Below, piece by piece: positions 11,701-25,130 of a stretch of DNA of 64,000 nucleotides. The notes beneath the pieces were generated by a model. The model was not told where the DNA came from, ran no database searches, and saw only the letters and a list, made by a program, of their open reading frames with translations. The position numbers were made by a program, and so were the translations under genes. Each line of letters begins with the position of its first letter. Position 1 is the first letter of the stretch. Origin of the DNA: Charina bottae (lineage: Eukaryota > Chordata > Lepidosauria > Squamata > Charinaidae); the NCBI GenBank assembly GCA_023362775.1, contig JALMGJ010000005.1, positions 38,311,463-38,375,462 of the forward strand. The letters run 5' to 3'.

Positions 11701-13975
11701 ACATTCATTTAAGTTCTTCTATTTTTGACATGTACAAAAAAGTCTTACATATCTTAGTGGGTTTGGATTTCTAATGCATTGGGTAAGGGAAAGGGACTGG
11801 GCAAAGATGAGCACTAGGAATTTTCTTTTGGAGGAAAATGTGTGTGTGTACATACATTCATACTGTCATTGTAACTTTGCCAACATTGAAGCAAGATAAA
11901 TAATTGGATAATACCTTTTACAAAATGCCCCCCCCTTTTTTTACAGTTCCTAAGAGCCCTTTTAAAAGGAGCAAGAAGAGTTCTGTTATCTATTTTGCCT
12001 CTCTCTCTATTTATAAAAAACACAAACATTTTAGTGAAATGCAAACTTCAGACATGCAGAGTCTATACAAAGTTTTAGCGGAATTCTGACATTCACCAAT
12101 AGGAGCCAGAAACAAATTAATGACAGAAGGGTACTTTAAATATAAGAAACAAGGACACTTGAATAATCCAGAATCTTCTCTTGTCTTAATCCACCGCTGG
12201 GTTTCACCCAAAGCTTTCAGTAATCTCAGCTTAATTTAAGGGGGTAAGAACAATTTTAACTGCACCTTTCCAACAGTATTGCACTTTTATCTATAATATA
12301 GATTTATGGAACTGGTCTTTTTACTTTCAGTCCCCATCCTAAAAATCCTTAACAAAAAATTTCCATCATTTTCACTTGGCAGACAGTTAATACTTACTGC
12401 CATTTTGTCACTTAAGCATTTAGTTTGGAAAGGCTCTTCACAGTATTATTTTTTTATCATAATGAATAATTGAGCAGTGTCCACAAACTAAAATACTTCA
12501 CTGTTCACTTGACCCCAAATAATTTATGAATAAATTAAATCAGGAGTAAGCAACAGTTTTTGACAGATAGGCACATTTGGAATTTTGAGAATTGGCCATA
12601 GGGGCTGGCATAAATGGCTAAAGTGGGGGAGGCCTTTCCTTTTTACAAAATGGCTGACCTGGTAGCCATTCATCTTAAGTATAATAGTAGTAGAGGTTGC
12701 TTCTGCTTTGCAACATAGCAGTTTCTAATTTAATGCTTTTTTTTAAGGGAAAAAAAAAGGGCAGCGAACCTAAGGGCACTAAGGAAGTGAGCATGTTATT
12801 GTGTACTGGTGCCAGATTGCCTCTTTAAAGTAATTATTCCCAATACAGATTCTTGGGAACCATCCTGGTATTTTCCTCCACTGTTTAAATTACCTATTTA
12901 TTTCCCCCCCATTTTTTGATATTGAGTGATTTTCTCCCCACTCGCCCATTGTCTCCTGTACAATCAGTGCCATTCAGCAGGATCATCCAATTATTGGGGA
13001 GATTTTTCATAGGAAAGGAGACTGTAGGTAGAGTTCTAAGCAAGGAAGGCAGCTTCCAGTAGTCCCATTATGTACCCAGTGATCTGGATCCAAGCTGTGA
13101 TCTACTGGAAGCAGATGTTACAGTTCTGTCTTTTTTGAGTTTCACACCCAGAGAAGGTTCAGAAAATTTTCACACGTGACCAAATGCTAAACATTTATGG
13201 TTCTATAAATAGAGCAAAAAAGAATTTCTACAAAGAATAATTGTAAACAGTTTTGGACTTTGCATATATGTGTTTTTTCTGTATGTTTGTTCAGAAACGA
13301 TGTGTCAACAAACTACATAATGTATAGTAGTCAAAATGGAGTCCAGAAATCTGAAGCAAGAACGATGGATCATACTTTACTGATGCAGCTAAATAGGTTT
13401 AGATAATTCAGAATCGGAAAGCAGAATATTCTAAGAGAAATAATAACACAGCTGCTCTTCTATAAAAGTTTGAATCATCTCATATTCAAAGTATTTGCAT
13501 CATGTCATTGCTAACAAAATGAGATTTTAAAAATATCTTTAAACTGCTTCCTTGAAAAGAAAATTATATTTAGATGCTACACTGTTTTGTGAAGCAAATA
13601 TTTTTCATAGCATGAAATTATGTTTTCCTTGGCATATAATAATAACATTCCATTTTATCCCTCAGAATGTTTTTTCCGTCTCTAAAATGTTAGTTGCTAT
13701 AATAATGATATTTTCAGTATCTATAGTAGTTCCAGCTTAACTCTGATATTTAGGTTCTTATCAATATCACATCAGTACCTTAAGTAATGAATTTATTATT
13801 TATCAACAGTACTGTCAGCTGTTCTGAAGAAAATTATATTTGATCTATTACTAGAAGAATAATTCACTGTATTCTTAATGTAACATTCTTAACAAAGAGT
13901 AGTTAAAATCATAGCTTTGGAGTGGAATTTTACTGCAAACTTTTAAGGATATAGAGAGTTATAGTAAATGTCATT
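8769..13975 (+). other. GIGYF2 large intron, upstream side of KCNJ13
   Basis: AT-rich. It should hold the KCNJ13 promoter and non-coding first exon, which I could not place. There is an A-rich run at 8950-8983 and a short tandem duplication (ggacacagtaaaa twice) at about 9813-9852. No coding signal; the longest open frames look like chance. Confidence 0.5.
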
Positions 13976-14225
13976 TTTATTTTATTTTTATTTATTTTAT
14001 ATCCCGCCTTAATTATTTTTTATAAATAACTCAAGGCGGCGAACATAGCTAATACGCCTTCCTCCTCCTCTTTTCCCCACAACAACAACCCTGTGAGGTG
14101 AGTTGGGCTGAGAGAGAGTGACTGGCCCAAGGTCACCCAGCTGGCTTTCATGCCTAAGGCAGGACTAGAACTCACAGACTCCTGGTTTCTAGCCCGTTGC
14201 CTTAACCACTAGACCAAACTGTAGC
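13976..14225 (-). repeat. tRNA-derived SINE (squamate family), full length
   Basis: Minus orientation. The head carries the Pol III A-box-like tggtctagtggttaagg and B-box-like gagttctagtcctgcc, the body the gtgaccttgggccagtcac motif, and the tail gccgccttgagttatttata then aaggcgggatataaaataaa. Matches the copies at 22411, 31402 and 50555. Confidence 0.8.
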
Positions 14226-14798
14226 CTGTCATATTATTCTGAATATATTATAGTTGCATTGCATTGTACATAATACATAAAACTATATGTTTTCATTGTA
14301 AAATAAAATTTGCTCAGTGTTTGTATGGCACCGCCATTCCCACCCAACAAGCCACCTCATACTAAAATCTATTGATATTACACATGGCTTGCCATATGCC
14401 TAGAACACAGAAGTAGGCAAGGGGTCCTGTCCCCTTCTACTGTCACCCCCCTCTACCATTCCTGGTGCTGCTCAGCTGTTATTAAGCACTGCAGGTGTTA
14501 AATAATCATGCTTCATAAAACCAGAAATGAGTATGTATACACAGAGAGAGAGAGAGAGAGCTCTTCACAGAATCATATATTGCATTTTGAATTATTTTCA
14601 CTTCCTGGTATATATGTGAAGTGGTAAATTATAAAGTGTAAGAGCCATGGCAAACAGTATAGAGGTAGGCATAAGGTTAAAATAAAGTCTCCAAGTTGAA
14701 TTCAATTCCTGTGACTACATCCATGCAGATTTTTTTACCAACAGTATTGGCCAGTGCTTTTTTCCTGGAAGTTTTTTCAGTATTTCAGTTCATTTTAC
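14226..14798 (+). other. Intron, (AG)n only
   Basis: A short (AG)n run at about 14542-14561; otherwise nothing recognised. Confidence 0.5.
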
Positions 14799-14875
14799 AG
14801 CAGTGGTGGTCTCCCATCCAAACACTAACTAGGGCCAGCCTCACTAAGTTTTAGAGCACAGACAAGTTCAGCCGG
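14799..14875 (-). repeat. 5S-rRNA-derived SINE fragment
   Basis: ggtggtctcccatccaaaca then ctaactagggccagcc corresponds to the reverse complement of the 5S rRNA internal control region (the part reading gttagtacttggatgggaga in 5S rRNA), with many changes. Probably a 5S-derived SINE rather than a 5S gene: it lacks both ends of the RNA. Confidence 0.5.
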
Positions 14876-17800
14876 ATACTGCTCTTGCTGAGATAGAATT
14901 AATCATAACTTGGTACAAATCAGAAATAGCCTCAATACTTTAAAAACATATCTCGTTTCCATTAGTACATAGATTTAAAATGTAAATAAGGTACATCAGT
15001 CATACATGATACATCTCTCATTGCCTTTTTCTTTTTATTGATTTTTTTTTGGTGTTGAATAGACATGTGAGAATGGTAAAGCAGAGCATAAGACCTTAGC
15101 ATATGTTTAGAAGGTACATCTCTGTTAGAATAGCTGAGAAAATGTAGTCTCTGCATTCTAATATTCTAGATTAAATAAAAATGTAAGATACCCTGTTTAT
15201 ATAAAAGGTATGCAAATTTACAAACTCAATAGTATAACCAATATTATACCAATCCTCTTTTACCATCAGACTCATACATGACAATTCAAATAGAATCTTA
15301 CCAAATTTTAAAACCTTTTTTTTCTCTAGAGGCTCTAAATTTTCCTCCAGAAAATGTTCCTATGCAGAATTAAGATATGTGCAAAGTTAATTTGTCTTGT
15401 TCTTGCTGTGTATCTTCTAGAAAGTAATTGCTTTGTGTAAGCAAGAAATTGTAATATATATTCAGTGTTTCTTAAACATCAATATGGTTTAAGATGTACA
15501 GATGATCTGTGTGAGGTGAATGGAAAAAGTTTTGAAGATTTATTTTTGAAGTTTTCTGGAAAGTTTTCAGGACAATAATATGAGTTCATTTGAATAACTA
15601 AACAAAAATTAATTCAAATTTGCATCACATCTTCCAACTTTTTACATTCAACAGAGTAAAAATGATATTCTGTGGTAAGAAACTTCCAAAGTCACTCCAA
15701 TTATTATCTTGATTGTTGAAAACAAAAGAAATAGCAAAGATTTAGGAAAAAAATTCTTGCGCTAGGTTAATTTCTTTTAGACTTGTTATATTGAAATTCA
15801 AATAAAAATGTAAAGCTTTTCAATCCTTTGGAGATAAACTTCAGAGGGTGGAGCTTGAAAATTAATTATTAAAATACTATTATACTGTATAAAATCCTAG
15901 CTTTTCTGAAAAGTGTCACATTTCCAATATTCAATCATATAATTGTTAAATAATTTTATGTGTTTATATCTCTTATTTAAGAACTGTATACTTTACATCG
16001 TACCATAGAAGAATGCTCACAAGGCTATAGGTTTCACTGGCAATTTTATCATATAATGTCAACTTAATACAGGCAATCAATTTTGATAACTGCACAGTAA
16101 AATCTGCTTTGTACTTTGGTGGAACTGGAAAACTCTGTTTTATCCAAGTATTGCTTTCAATAGCCATGACTTGCAGAGAAAATGTATTTCTTTATAGGAT
16201 TTGGTTCTGGAAATAATTATTAAACCACGTAAGTTTTCCTTTGGAAAAATTAAAACACAGAATTGGAAAAATTAATACAAAGTATGTTTTGTTAGCATTC
16301 TGTACTTACCCGTCTCTTTGTAGCTTTTATCTATCTGGCAGGGAAAGGGAGAAAGGTGGGTATCTTGAATACGGAATATGCACCAAACTATCTTGTATCT
16401 GTCTGTATACAGTGGTCCAAAAGGAAGGAAGAAAAAAACCTGTTTTTCTAGTTAGGAAGGATATTTGTTCAGAATGGGCTTACAGATCTCATTCCACAGT
16501 ATATAATGTGGGGGGTTGGTTTTCATATGAAGCTGATTTGATTGGTCATTTCATCTGCAGGGGGCCCAATTAGCTGTGGTCATGTGGAAAAGAATGCTGA
16601 TTTGTTATAACTTTCTTTACCCAACAATAGCCTAGCTTCTGTGGAGAAATCCACAAGACCTTACTTGGAGAAAGGGGTGCATTTTTTTCTCTTAATCAGG
16701 ATGGGGTTTTTAGGTTTGCATAATCTTACTTAAAGCTTTACTTGCTGGTTCAAAGGAATGACATTCCTCAGAACTGTTTTCCATTCATTTTCTTGAGGTG
16801 CTGTTCATAAAGTTCACACTCTAAAAATATTTTCTTCTAAACAAAGGCAGGCAGGCAGGTTGAGGTGAAGATATACTTTCCGTTTCACTTTCTTCCTTTT
16901 AATTTTTTTATACCTTTGTCTTAGACTTGAAAAATCATATTATTTATAGATTGATATAGATTTAATTTATTTGTTACTTTTAAATAGTTTGTAACCTAAA
17001 GATTCAAGACCTGTATCTAATAGTTCTATATTTTGCCCCTTAAGTCAACTTGCTCGTAAGGTTGTCTTTACAGTTAAGTAATGGAGAAGTATTATGAGGA
17101 TGGAACCTAATTGCTATAAGCAAAGTGAAACATAATTTTACAGTGAATAAATCTACGGTATTCAGACTTTATACTGTGTGGAATTAGCGTGGTGTAATCT
17201 GATTAGTAAAAAAAAAAAGCTGAGATGAGGCCCATAATGTCTACTTTCTAGAAACATTTGCATGATTTGTTGAGATAGTTTTATGTGTTATTTAGAATAT
17301 ATGCTACCTGGAATTAATTAAGTCTAATATGACTAGTAAAGAAATAGCTACAATGAGGCCCCTATCAATCTAGAACCATTTGCATGATATGTCAGGGTAG
17401 TTTTATAATGCATTTCACATTTTTCTTTAGTTAGTTGCTGATGTGGGGACTTTGATCGAACGTCAGACATAAGAGGATCTGAGAAACAAAGACTGTGATT
17501 GTTTGCAGTAAAACTACTGAAGACCCGCTGTGAAAATTATTAATGTAGACCAATATAATGCTACTTAGAAACTGAAATCTCTCTCATGTATTTCCTTTTA
17601 AAAAATCCATAAAATATAAATAATTAATTCTTTATTTCATTAGTAGAAAATGTGTTAATACATGTTGAGGCATAACACTGTAAAACTGAGAGGCACAATA
17701 ACTTTTGTAGCCACAGGGACAAGGAGATACTTTTCACTCAAGTATATGGAACTACAACAGGTTTAGTTCTTCCCTGACTTCTCAGTATAATGTGGTGTTT

Positions 17801-19850
17801 TTTCCCTTACATATATCCTTACAATTAGTTCCATGCTAATACCTTTAATCCAGTTTGGGAAATACCATGAAATGTTGACCTATATGTGTGGTAGGGCTTG
17901 GTTATTGTGCAAGATATGAAAATTGTATAGAATTAGATTATACTACTGAACAACCCCCACCCCCCATAATTCTACAGAGAAGCATGTGTACTTGAAAAGT
18001 TGTGATTATCTATTCAGGGACGGAAATGGACAAAACTGATGTGATATATGTTAAAATGTGGCTGAATGCACTTTAGAAATTACAGTAACTATATTTGTAT
18101 GCATAGATTCATAAGTGTATAATAAACTTTTCCCATTGAAAAAATAGCTTCTTCCACAGTGTTACAGCTTTTTGTTCTTCTTACATTTCCTTGGATTAAT
18201 ACTATTTATTATCCCAAAATAAGAGACTTGTCAGGAAACCCCTCCTCCTTTTTATTATAGTGGAAAACAGTATGGGTGTTTGTATATCTTATAGAAATAT
18301 TGTTGACATTGCTATCCTAGTTTCTTTTTAACCTTCAACAAACAAGTTCTCAAAGGTTTGTATTCCAGAATACAGTACTTTGAAGTTGGTCCTTTTAAAA
18401 CTTCAAATTACATAGCTGTAGACTTTGTTGGCTGGATGTCTTTGTTGTATCTGAACTTTTCCATAAACACTATCACTGGCTTTGGGTCAGACATGGAATG
18501 CAGGTGCCCTTTAACTGCTCCTTCTCCTCAGGAAGTCCAGTCAATTAGTTTGAGGCAAAGTCACAGATCTTTTTCTCTTTTCTTTTCATCTTGGGAAATC
18601 ATGGCCAAACACCAACCACTGTGCCAAGGAATCTAAACCCAATAAAATGAACATACTAGGAATATAAAATTCATGTATATTTACAGAAATTTAGGTATGT
18701 ATGTTTAAAGTTAGTCACTGAGGTATTGTTGGCCTCCCACTTTTTATTAATTTCACAGCATAATACATCTGAGTCTTATTAAATAGATTTTGAAAAATTA
18801 TTTCATCCAGACCAGTTTTTCTACATTTGTTTTCTAAAGCTTCTATACTGTTGATGAACAGATTTATGTTGTCACACAATTAAGAGCCTTATAGTCAGTC
18901 ATGTCCATTTTTATTCAGAAGTAAATTACAGTAAATTCAGTGTGACTTAACTATCTAGTGCTTTACATAGTTTTAAATATGGGTATGCTAGCCCCAATCC
19001 CAAATTTCTTTTAATTTTAATGAAATGTGATTAACTGAATAAGATGGCACCGAAGCTTTGTACATTACTAAAGTTGGAAAGAAGTAAAATAACAGTATTA
19101 TACAAATGAGCATAAATAACCCATAATTTTGTATCCTTTGGATAAGCAACATTATGCAAAGTGCAGAAAGGGGGCAGGAAAACTTGGCCAAAGAAAGCCT
19201 TGAAATAAGTAAAAAAAATGGATAAATAACTGAAAGTAGTTTACATAAACACCATTCATTATATGCTTCCATACCTTTCTATTCCTGGAATCTAGCCTTG
19301 TTTCCCCCATGCCCAAAAGTTGCTTCATTCATTCCTTTTGTTCCTCAAAGTCCTCACTGTTCTTTTTTTGAAGATGTCATCAGCGCCATCCAGCCTGTCC
19401 ACCTTCTCATTTCATTCTGTCTATTCATTCTTCCTTCATATATTTGTTTTGCAGTTACATTTATTCATTTCTCTCTGTATCATCAAACCACCTCAATGTA
19501 CTATTTTCATACTGGTCACTCACTTTTGTATTCACTCCACATTCATTCAGCACTGTTTTTTAATCCTGTTTCCTCTTCTTTTACCACTCATACTTCCTAA
19601 GTTCCCTGTTCTCATTTTTATGTCTCTTCTGGTAATGAGCAGCTCTCAGTTCTTTTTCACAACCATTTTTGCATCTTTTCACATTCATTCCTAGCAACAA
19701 TCCATATCTACCGCATTATCTTTCTGTTAGCATTTGCACATATTAAAATTTCTCTATCCATTTTCCCATCATTAGTGAACATGTTACCAAGGCAGAAGTC
19801 TCCATCCATCCCTTCGTCTCAATATTTTCATAACTTTTATTTCTTTATTT
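14876..19850 (+). other. GIGYF2 large intron, no feature recognised
   Basis: About 5 kb of AT-rich sequence with no exon, RNA gene or clear repeat. From about 19,280 the plus strand becomes rich in C and T with many cattc motifs and merges with the degenerate LINE that follows. Confidence 0.55.
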
Positions 19851-21732
19851 TTCAAATTTATATAGCCGCCCATCTCACAAACAAGCGACTCTTGTGTACA
19901 ACAAATAAAAATACTAATCACACAGCCAACAACAGGGCATGATATACATACCCTTGCATTCTCAAACAATATACTTCTAGCATTTCCAGAAGTATTTCTT
20001 GTACATGCACCCATAAGTACATTACTCTCTTCTCAGTATTGAACTATTTGCTAATTATTCCATTTATTCTCATAAAAGTTTTAGTTCCATCAAATACTGA
20101 TCTTACCACATTTATCAACCAACATTGTGCAGAATTTTCCATAATTCAAGCTTGTTTACTTTTTCATATGCTTTCTCTAAATCAACAAACATATTTTTTG
20201 CGCATTCATTTCTCTGACCTGCTGTAGAGAAGAAAAAAGGTCTGTGTACCACGTGCCTAGCATAAAATTGCACTGCTCTTCTCAAATTTTGCTCATTGTC
20301 ACATCTTGTACCCCTTTTATCAGAATTCTGCCAATGTCACCTCTTCTATCCTCTTAATCAGAGTTCGCAGGCATACTTATCAAACCAATCTCCCTGTAGT
20401 TTTTGCCTTCACTCTTGCTACCTTTCCCTTTGTGTAAACAAACAATAATATTCCAATCATCAGGCAAAGATGCATCCTTCACAGATATGTTAAGCGAACC
20501 ACATAACCAGTACACAAGCAAACCACACCCATATTTTAACATGTCTTTCTAGTTACACCATCTACAGATGCAGCCTTACCATTTTTCAACATGCTCACAG
20601 CATATGTGGCTTCCTGTTCATAATTTTTTTCCATCAACATTAACATTTATAATGTTCATTTCAATTCCACTCTACAAGACACCTCAGTTACAGATCTCTA
20701 AAATATTTATTCCAACATTCCCTCTCTTCAGCTTCAGCCCAAATAATTTCATCACTTTTATGTTTAATTTCATTCACTCCAGGATTCTCCTTGTTTAGCC
20801 CTTTTTACCTACTTCCAAAACAATTTTATTTCTATCAAAATCCCCCTGTATTTTCTTTGCCCCTTTTAACCATCCCATGCTCTTTTTGACTACCTTCTCT
20901 GCAACTATCTTGCATTATGCATATCTTTTTTTTCATTATTATTTGCAGGAATCATTCTATTATACACATTTTTCTCATCCATGGTCTCTTTTGCTTCCTC
21001 ATTCCACCAAATATCCTTTTTCTAATTTCCAATAGTATACTTCTGTGGCACTCTGTAGTATTCTCTTCACTTTGTTCCAAGCAGCTTCCACATTCACATT
21101 TTGTACATCTGCTTTCCATTCATTCTGTTGGGATATTAATTAGCATTGTAATACTTTTTCAAACAGGACCCATACCGTCTCTTCCTGCAGTCACTGTACT
21201 TTCACAGTCACTTCTTTCCATTTCTTCCATGTCCATTTTTCTGCAAGATCTCTACTACCAAAAGATTGTCCCATATTCAGAACCTCATGACTCTTGTATC
21301 TTTCACTAATTCTCTTAATCATTAATCGTAACCAGTTAAATCAACCATGGTTTTAGATTTATATTTTTTCATGTATTTACATAAATAGACTTGTGCTTAA
21401 ATCACATATTAGAAACAAATCTTTTTCTAAGCAGATACTAACCAAACAGTTACTTCCGTTCATTCTTGGATCTCTGACTAACCCTTTTTTTGTACTCTCT
21501 CATCTTGTTCCAAGTCCACTTACGTCACTTAGGCAAATAATTATTTTCCTCGTGGATCACATTTTTAGAATGTTGTACAATTTTCACAAAACTCATTTCT
21601 GTTTCCTTCATTATCAGCATTCATTGGAGCAACTCTCTCCAACTAATGGATTCCTATTTTTATGCATACAAGTCTCCATTATGACTATTTCAATGCCCTA
21701 CATTCCTATCCATAAACAAATTATACCCTGAA
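19850..21732 (-). mobile_element. Degenerate non-LTR retrotransposon (reverse transcriptase remnants)
   Basis: Minus-strand translations hold broken reverse-transcriptase blocks: PDDWNIIVCLHKGKGSKSE then NYREIGLIS (20354-20460) and a DLEKAYEKVNKLELW-like catalytic block A (about 20,130-20,200), in different frames with stops. Block order is right for one minus-strand LINE. A short L2-type 3' end (gccgcccatctcacaaacaa) is at about 19,860-19,900. Family not determined. Confidence 0.6.
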
Positions 21733-22265
21733 CCATATTTTATTTTTATTTATTTATTTATAATTCGATTTATATTCACCGCTCCATCTCCCCCTAGGGG
21801 GACTCTGGGCGGTTTACAAAAATCAAACAATTAAAATAACATATAATACAGTCACAATTTTAAAAAATATAAAATCCAAGAGGCGATGGGCTTGTATTTA
21901 AAAAGGCTCTATGGCACCAGCCATCCCCAAGAGGAACTGTTCCCCCCCCCCCATCCCAAGCAAGGCAGCAGAACCGGGTCTTTAAGTTCTTTCTGAAGGC
22001 CAGGAGCGATGGGGCCTGCCTCACCTCCGGGGGTAGCATGTTCCAAAGGGTGGGCGCCACTGCAGAGAAGGCCTGCTTTCTAGACCCCGCCAGGTGAAAT
22101 TCCCTTACCAACGGGGTCCGCAGCATGCCCTCTCTGGATGACCGAGTGGGGCGGTTCGATGTTATGGGGATGAGACAGTCCCTCAGGTAGCCTGGTCCCA
22201 TGCCATGTAGGGCTTTAAAGGTGATAACCAACACCTTGAATTGGAACCAGAAGCACACGAGTACC
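21733..22265 (-). mobile_element. L2-like LINE, 3' end
   Basis: Minus orientation. Encodes the end of an ORF2-like protein: QFKVLVITFKALHGMGPGYL, then AFSAVAPTLWNMLPPEVRQ and FRKNLKTRFC, a region typical of the C-terminus of CR1/L2-group ORFs. It is followed by the 3' end (cagagtccccctagggggag) and an AT-rich tail. Related copies: 41235, 42590, 47360, 58002. Confidence 0.7.
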
Positions 22266-22410
22266 CAGATATAAAATCACCCTCTTTATTCTTAGGCTAC
22301 TGCTATATCATTTGAAATGCAGCATTTTACAGTGAATGATACAAGTTATATAGTAATTCTAACTCAGATACACAGTATTAGAAATGCTGTTTCTAGATTT
22401 GAATTAGTGT

Positions 22411-22648
22411 ATTTATTTAGTTATTTATTATCCCACCTTTATTATTTTTTATAAATAACTCAAGGCGGCGAACATACCAAATACTCTTTCCTCCTCCTAT
22501 TTTCCCCACAACAACCCTGTGAGGTGAGTTGGGCTGAGAGAGAGTGACTGGCCCAAGGTCACCTAGCCGGCTTTCATGCCTAAGGCAGGACTAGAACTCA
22601 CAGTCTCCTGGTTTCTAGCCCAGCACCTTAACCACTCGACCAAACTGG
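22411..22648 (-). repeat. tRNA-derived SINE (squamate family)
   Basis: Same family and orientation as the copy at 13976: tail tcccacctttattattttt, body with ggcccaaggtcacctagcc, head ccttaaccactcgaccaaa. Confidence 0.8.
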
Positions 22649-23148
22649 CAAGTAGACCATGTTGAATAATATATAGACATTTTAAACAGAAACTAGATGC
22701 AGCGCTTAAAAACACCTCCCATACAAAAAACAACAGAATCTTTGTGCCATTGTAAACTTGACTGTGACCAGGAATAGTATCTTGATACTTCTGAACTATG
22801 GTAAAGCAATCTCAGTGAACATCAGGTGGCAGCTGTTTATGCAAACAGACTTTGCAGATGCTCTTCAATGGGCTTGTTGCAGTGAACATTTGACACTCTT
22901 AAATGGTTACAGCTGTGTGGTAACTGTTTTATGAAATCTCCTTTTTGACGACACAGTTTGTTTTGCCCCATGAAAAATGAAAACTACCTTAAGATAAAGT
23001 AGTTGAGCATTAAAACAAATGCAAGGAAACATGCATTTGATCTTTTATTCTTTTAGCCAAAGATTGTGTGGTAATTGTACACTTCTAGTTTATATTCCAA
23101 ATTCCCTTCATGATATACATACTTATCACTTAAAAAACTATTTTTTAG
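22649..23148 (+). other. End of large GIGYF2 intron
   Basis: No feature recognised before the acceptor at 23148. Confidence 0.6.
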
Positions 23149-23328
23149 TGAGACCAAATTTTGAAGATGCTGGAACTGCAACAGTAGGAAGGAAACATGA
23201 ATTTATACGCTCTGAAAGTGAGAATTGGCGCATATTCAGGGAAGAACAAAATGGTGAAGATGATGATGGAGGTTGGCGACTTGCTGGTTCACGAAGGGAT
23301 GGTGAGAGGTGGCGACCTCATAGTCCAG
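23149..23328 (+). CDS. GIGYF2: GIGYF2 exon: conserved HEFIRSESENW region
   Basis: Acceptor ttttttag, donor gtgaga, 180 bases. It encodes VRPNFEDAGTATVGRKHEF followed by the highly conserved IRSESENWRIFREEQNGED and GGWRLAGSRRDGERWRPHSP. From memory, this conserved segment of GIGYF1/2 overlaps the region reported to bind the helicase DDX6; I cannot confirm that here. Confidence 0.97.
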
Positions 23329-24059
23329 GTGAGAGGAAATTCAGGCTAATAAAAGTCAGTAAACAAAATCGGAAATGAACAGAGAGAGAAAAAAAGAATA
23401 ATAAAACATGACTGTTGGCAGCTTTGTGGAGGATTACATCATATTTTTGCCTTAACATTTTGCACATAACTAGGCAATAGGAATAGCTTTCTTACCTTTA
23501 AAATTCATTTTCTTCCAGATGTTCTCAAATCCATTTATTTTACCTTAGATCCTAAGGTAGATATATATTCAACCAGCTGTTGGATTGGTGTGAAAAGGAA
23601 TGCTTCTGATAGAGAATGGTTCATTGTGTTCTTCCTGACGTCAAATACAACCAGTAAATGCACACAATAAAGCAGCAGTCTTCCTTAGCTTAAATAGTAT
23701 TTTAAAGAGCTGAATCAGTAAGTCATGATGATCAGATGTGAAGGCTTTACTTAGGATTTGAGTAATTTATTTAGCATTGTCTTGTTTAGCATAAAGACAA
23801 ACATTGAATCTCATTTATTAGGAACTAAAACCTAAATATCAAATATAGGTCCTGAGGCTAAAATACTGAAAAAAAATTCTACTTGAAAAGAGGCAGATAT
23901 ATTTTTGTCATAGGAAATCTGCATTATATAGAATATTAAAGGCATTCTTCCAATTTCTCTTTGAGGTATGAACCATTTTAGCATACCTTGCCGATAATGG
24001 GACTTGAACTGGATATATTTCCTTTCTAAATATTAATTTTGTTAATAATATTGTTATTG

Positions 24060-24327
24060 ATCTACGGCAGAGCTTTCCAAACTGTGTGTCGCGACACAAA
24101 AGTGTGTCGCCACACACAGCGTGGTGTGTTGCCACACCACCCGGAAGCGCGTGCGTGCACGGCGGCAGCAGCGCGGGATCAGTGCTTCCGCGTTTTAGCG
24201 GAGGCTGCAGCCGCCGCCGCCATGCACACACGCACCGCCGCACGCCCCCCACGCCGCCGCCGTGCACGCACCGCTGCCGCGCTGGTGTGTCGCCAGCAGC
24301 GGCACTTTGGAAAGCCCTGATCTACGG
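24060..24327. mobile_element. hAT non-autonomous element, copy A, with 8-bp TSD
   Basis: Element 24068-24319 (252 bases) flanked by the perfect 8-bp duplication atctacgg (24060-24067 and 24320-24327). Ends are inverted repeats (cagagctttccaaact and actttggaaagccctg reversed), as in hAT elements. The core is very GC- and CpG-rich (gccgccgccgtgcacgc) in an AT-rich intron. No transposase. Confidence 0.85.
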
Positions 24328-24768
24328 TATGGCTGTAGGGCTATTCTGATCGGAAAGGGGAAAGGTACTTTGCATCCAGCATGAGCATGCTAACCCTAAA
24401 GATGCTTAAAGAAGACATGCCTTTCTTGGCTTTCAGGGTAGTCATGTGAAATACATATTTCAGTTGAGGAGGCACTGTGGCGGTGACAAAACTGCAACCA
24501 CAGATCGGAATAGCTGCGTATCCCTAATATAGTGTCTTACTCTTTAGTAGGTTCCATACCTACGAGGCGCATAAAAAGTTTATTTTCTAAATGTTATATT
24601 TCTTGTTTAACGGATTATGTAAAGTGGTTATGATCAAAGTTGAGTTTTCTGTGCCCTCAGCTATACAATTATTGTTTCTCTTCCTATGCTATGAGATTGA
24701 AAGTAGTTAAGTAGTATTTAAAAGGGGAATTTTCATAACATTTTTATTCCCACTGGCTTCTAGGGAGC

Positions 24769-25130
24769 ATAAGGCAGTGTAAAAAAAAAAGGTAAAGGTT
24801 TCCCCCGCACATTTGTGCAGTCGTGTCTGACTCTAAGGGCCGGTGCTCATCTCCGTTTGCCGAAGAGTCAGCATTGTCCGAAGACGCTTCCACGGTCATG
24901 TGGCTGGTATGACACACGCGAAACGCTGTTGCCTACCCACCGAAGTGGTACCTATTCATCTACTTGCATTTGCATGCTTTCAAATTGCTAGGATGGCAAG
25001 AGCTGGGGCTAGTGCGGGAGCTCACCCTGTCATGCGGGACTAGGGATTCGAACCTCCGAACTTGCGATCTTCCAATCGACAAGCCTAGTGTCTTACCCGT
25101 TGAGCCACCACACCCCTATAAGGCAGTGTA
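24769..25130 (-). repeat. Sauria SINE, full length, with 13-bp TSD
   Basis: Minus orientation, element 24782-25117, flanked by the perfect duplication ataaggcagtgta (24769-24781 and 25118-25130). Head has a tRNA-like promoter (ggtggctcaacgggtaaga; ggttcgaatccctagt); the tail reads gagtcagacacgactgcac then ggggaaacctttacc, the Sauria SINE tail related to BovB. Diagnostic of squamates. Confidence 0.85.

Noticed and set aside
12560..12790. Possible hAT-type repeat (caggagtaagcaacag)
   Set aside because: I could not find a matching inverted end or target duplication.
13976..14225. Functional tRNA gene in the SINE head
   Set aside because: Head has Pol III boxes but is not a foldable tRNA and recurs as part of a SINE family.
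14799..14875. Functional 5S rRNA gene
   Set aside because: Only the middle of the RNA is present and it has many changes.
19320..19694. Plus-strand Leu/Phe/Ser-rich open frame that looks like a membrane protein
   Set aside because: It lies in C/T-rich sequence next to a minus-strand LINE remnant; hydrophobicity follows from pyrimidine richness.
24068..24319. CpG island or promoter in the intron
   Set aside because: The GC-rich stretch is inside a hAT mini-element with an 8-bp duplication; no independent promoter evidence.
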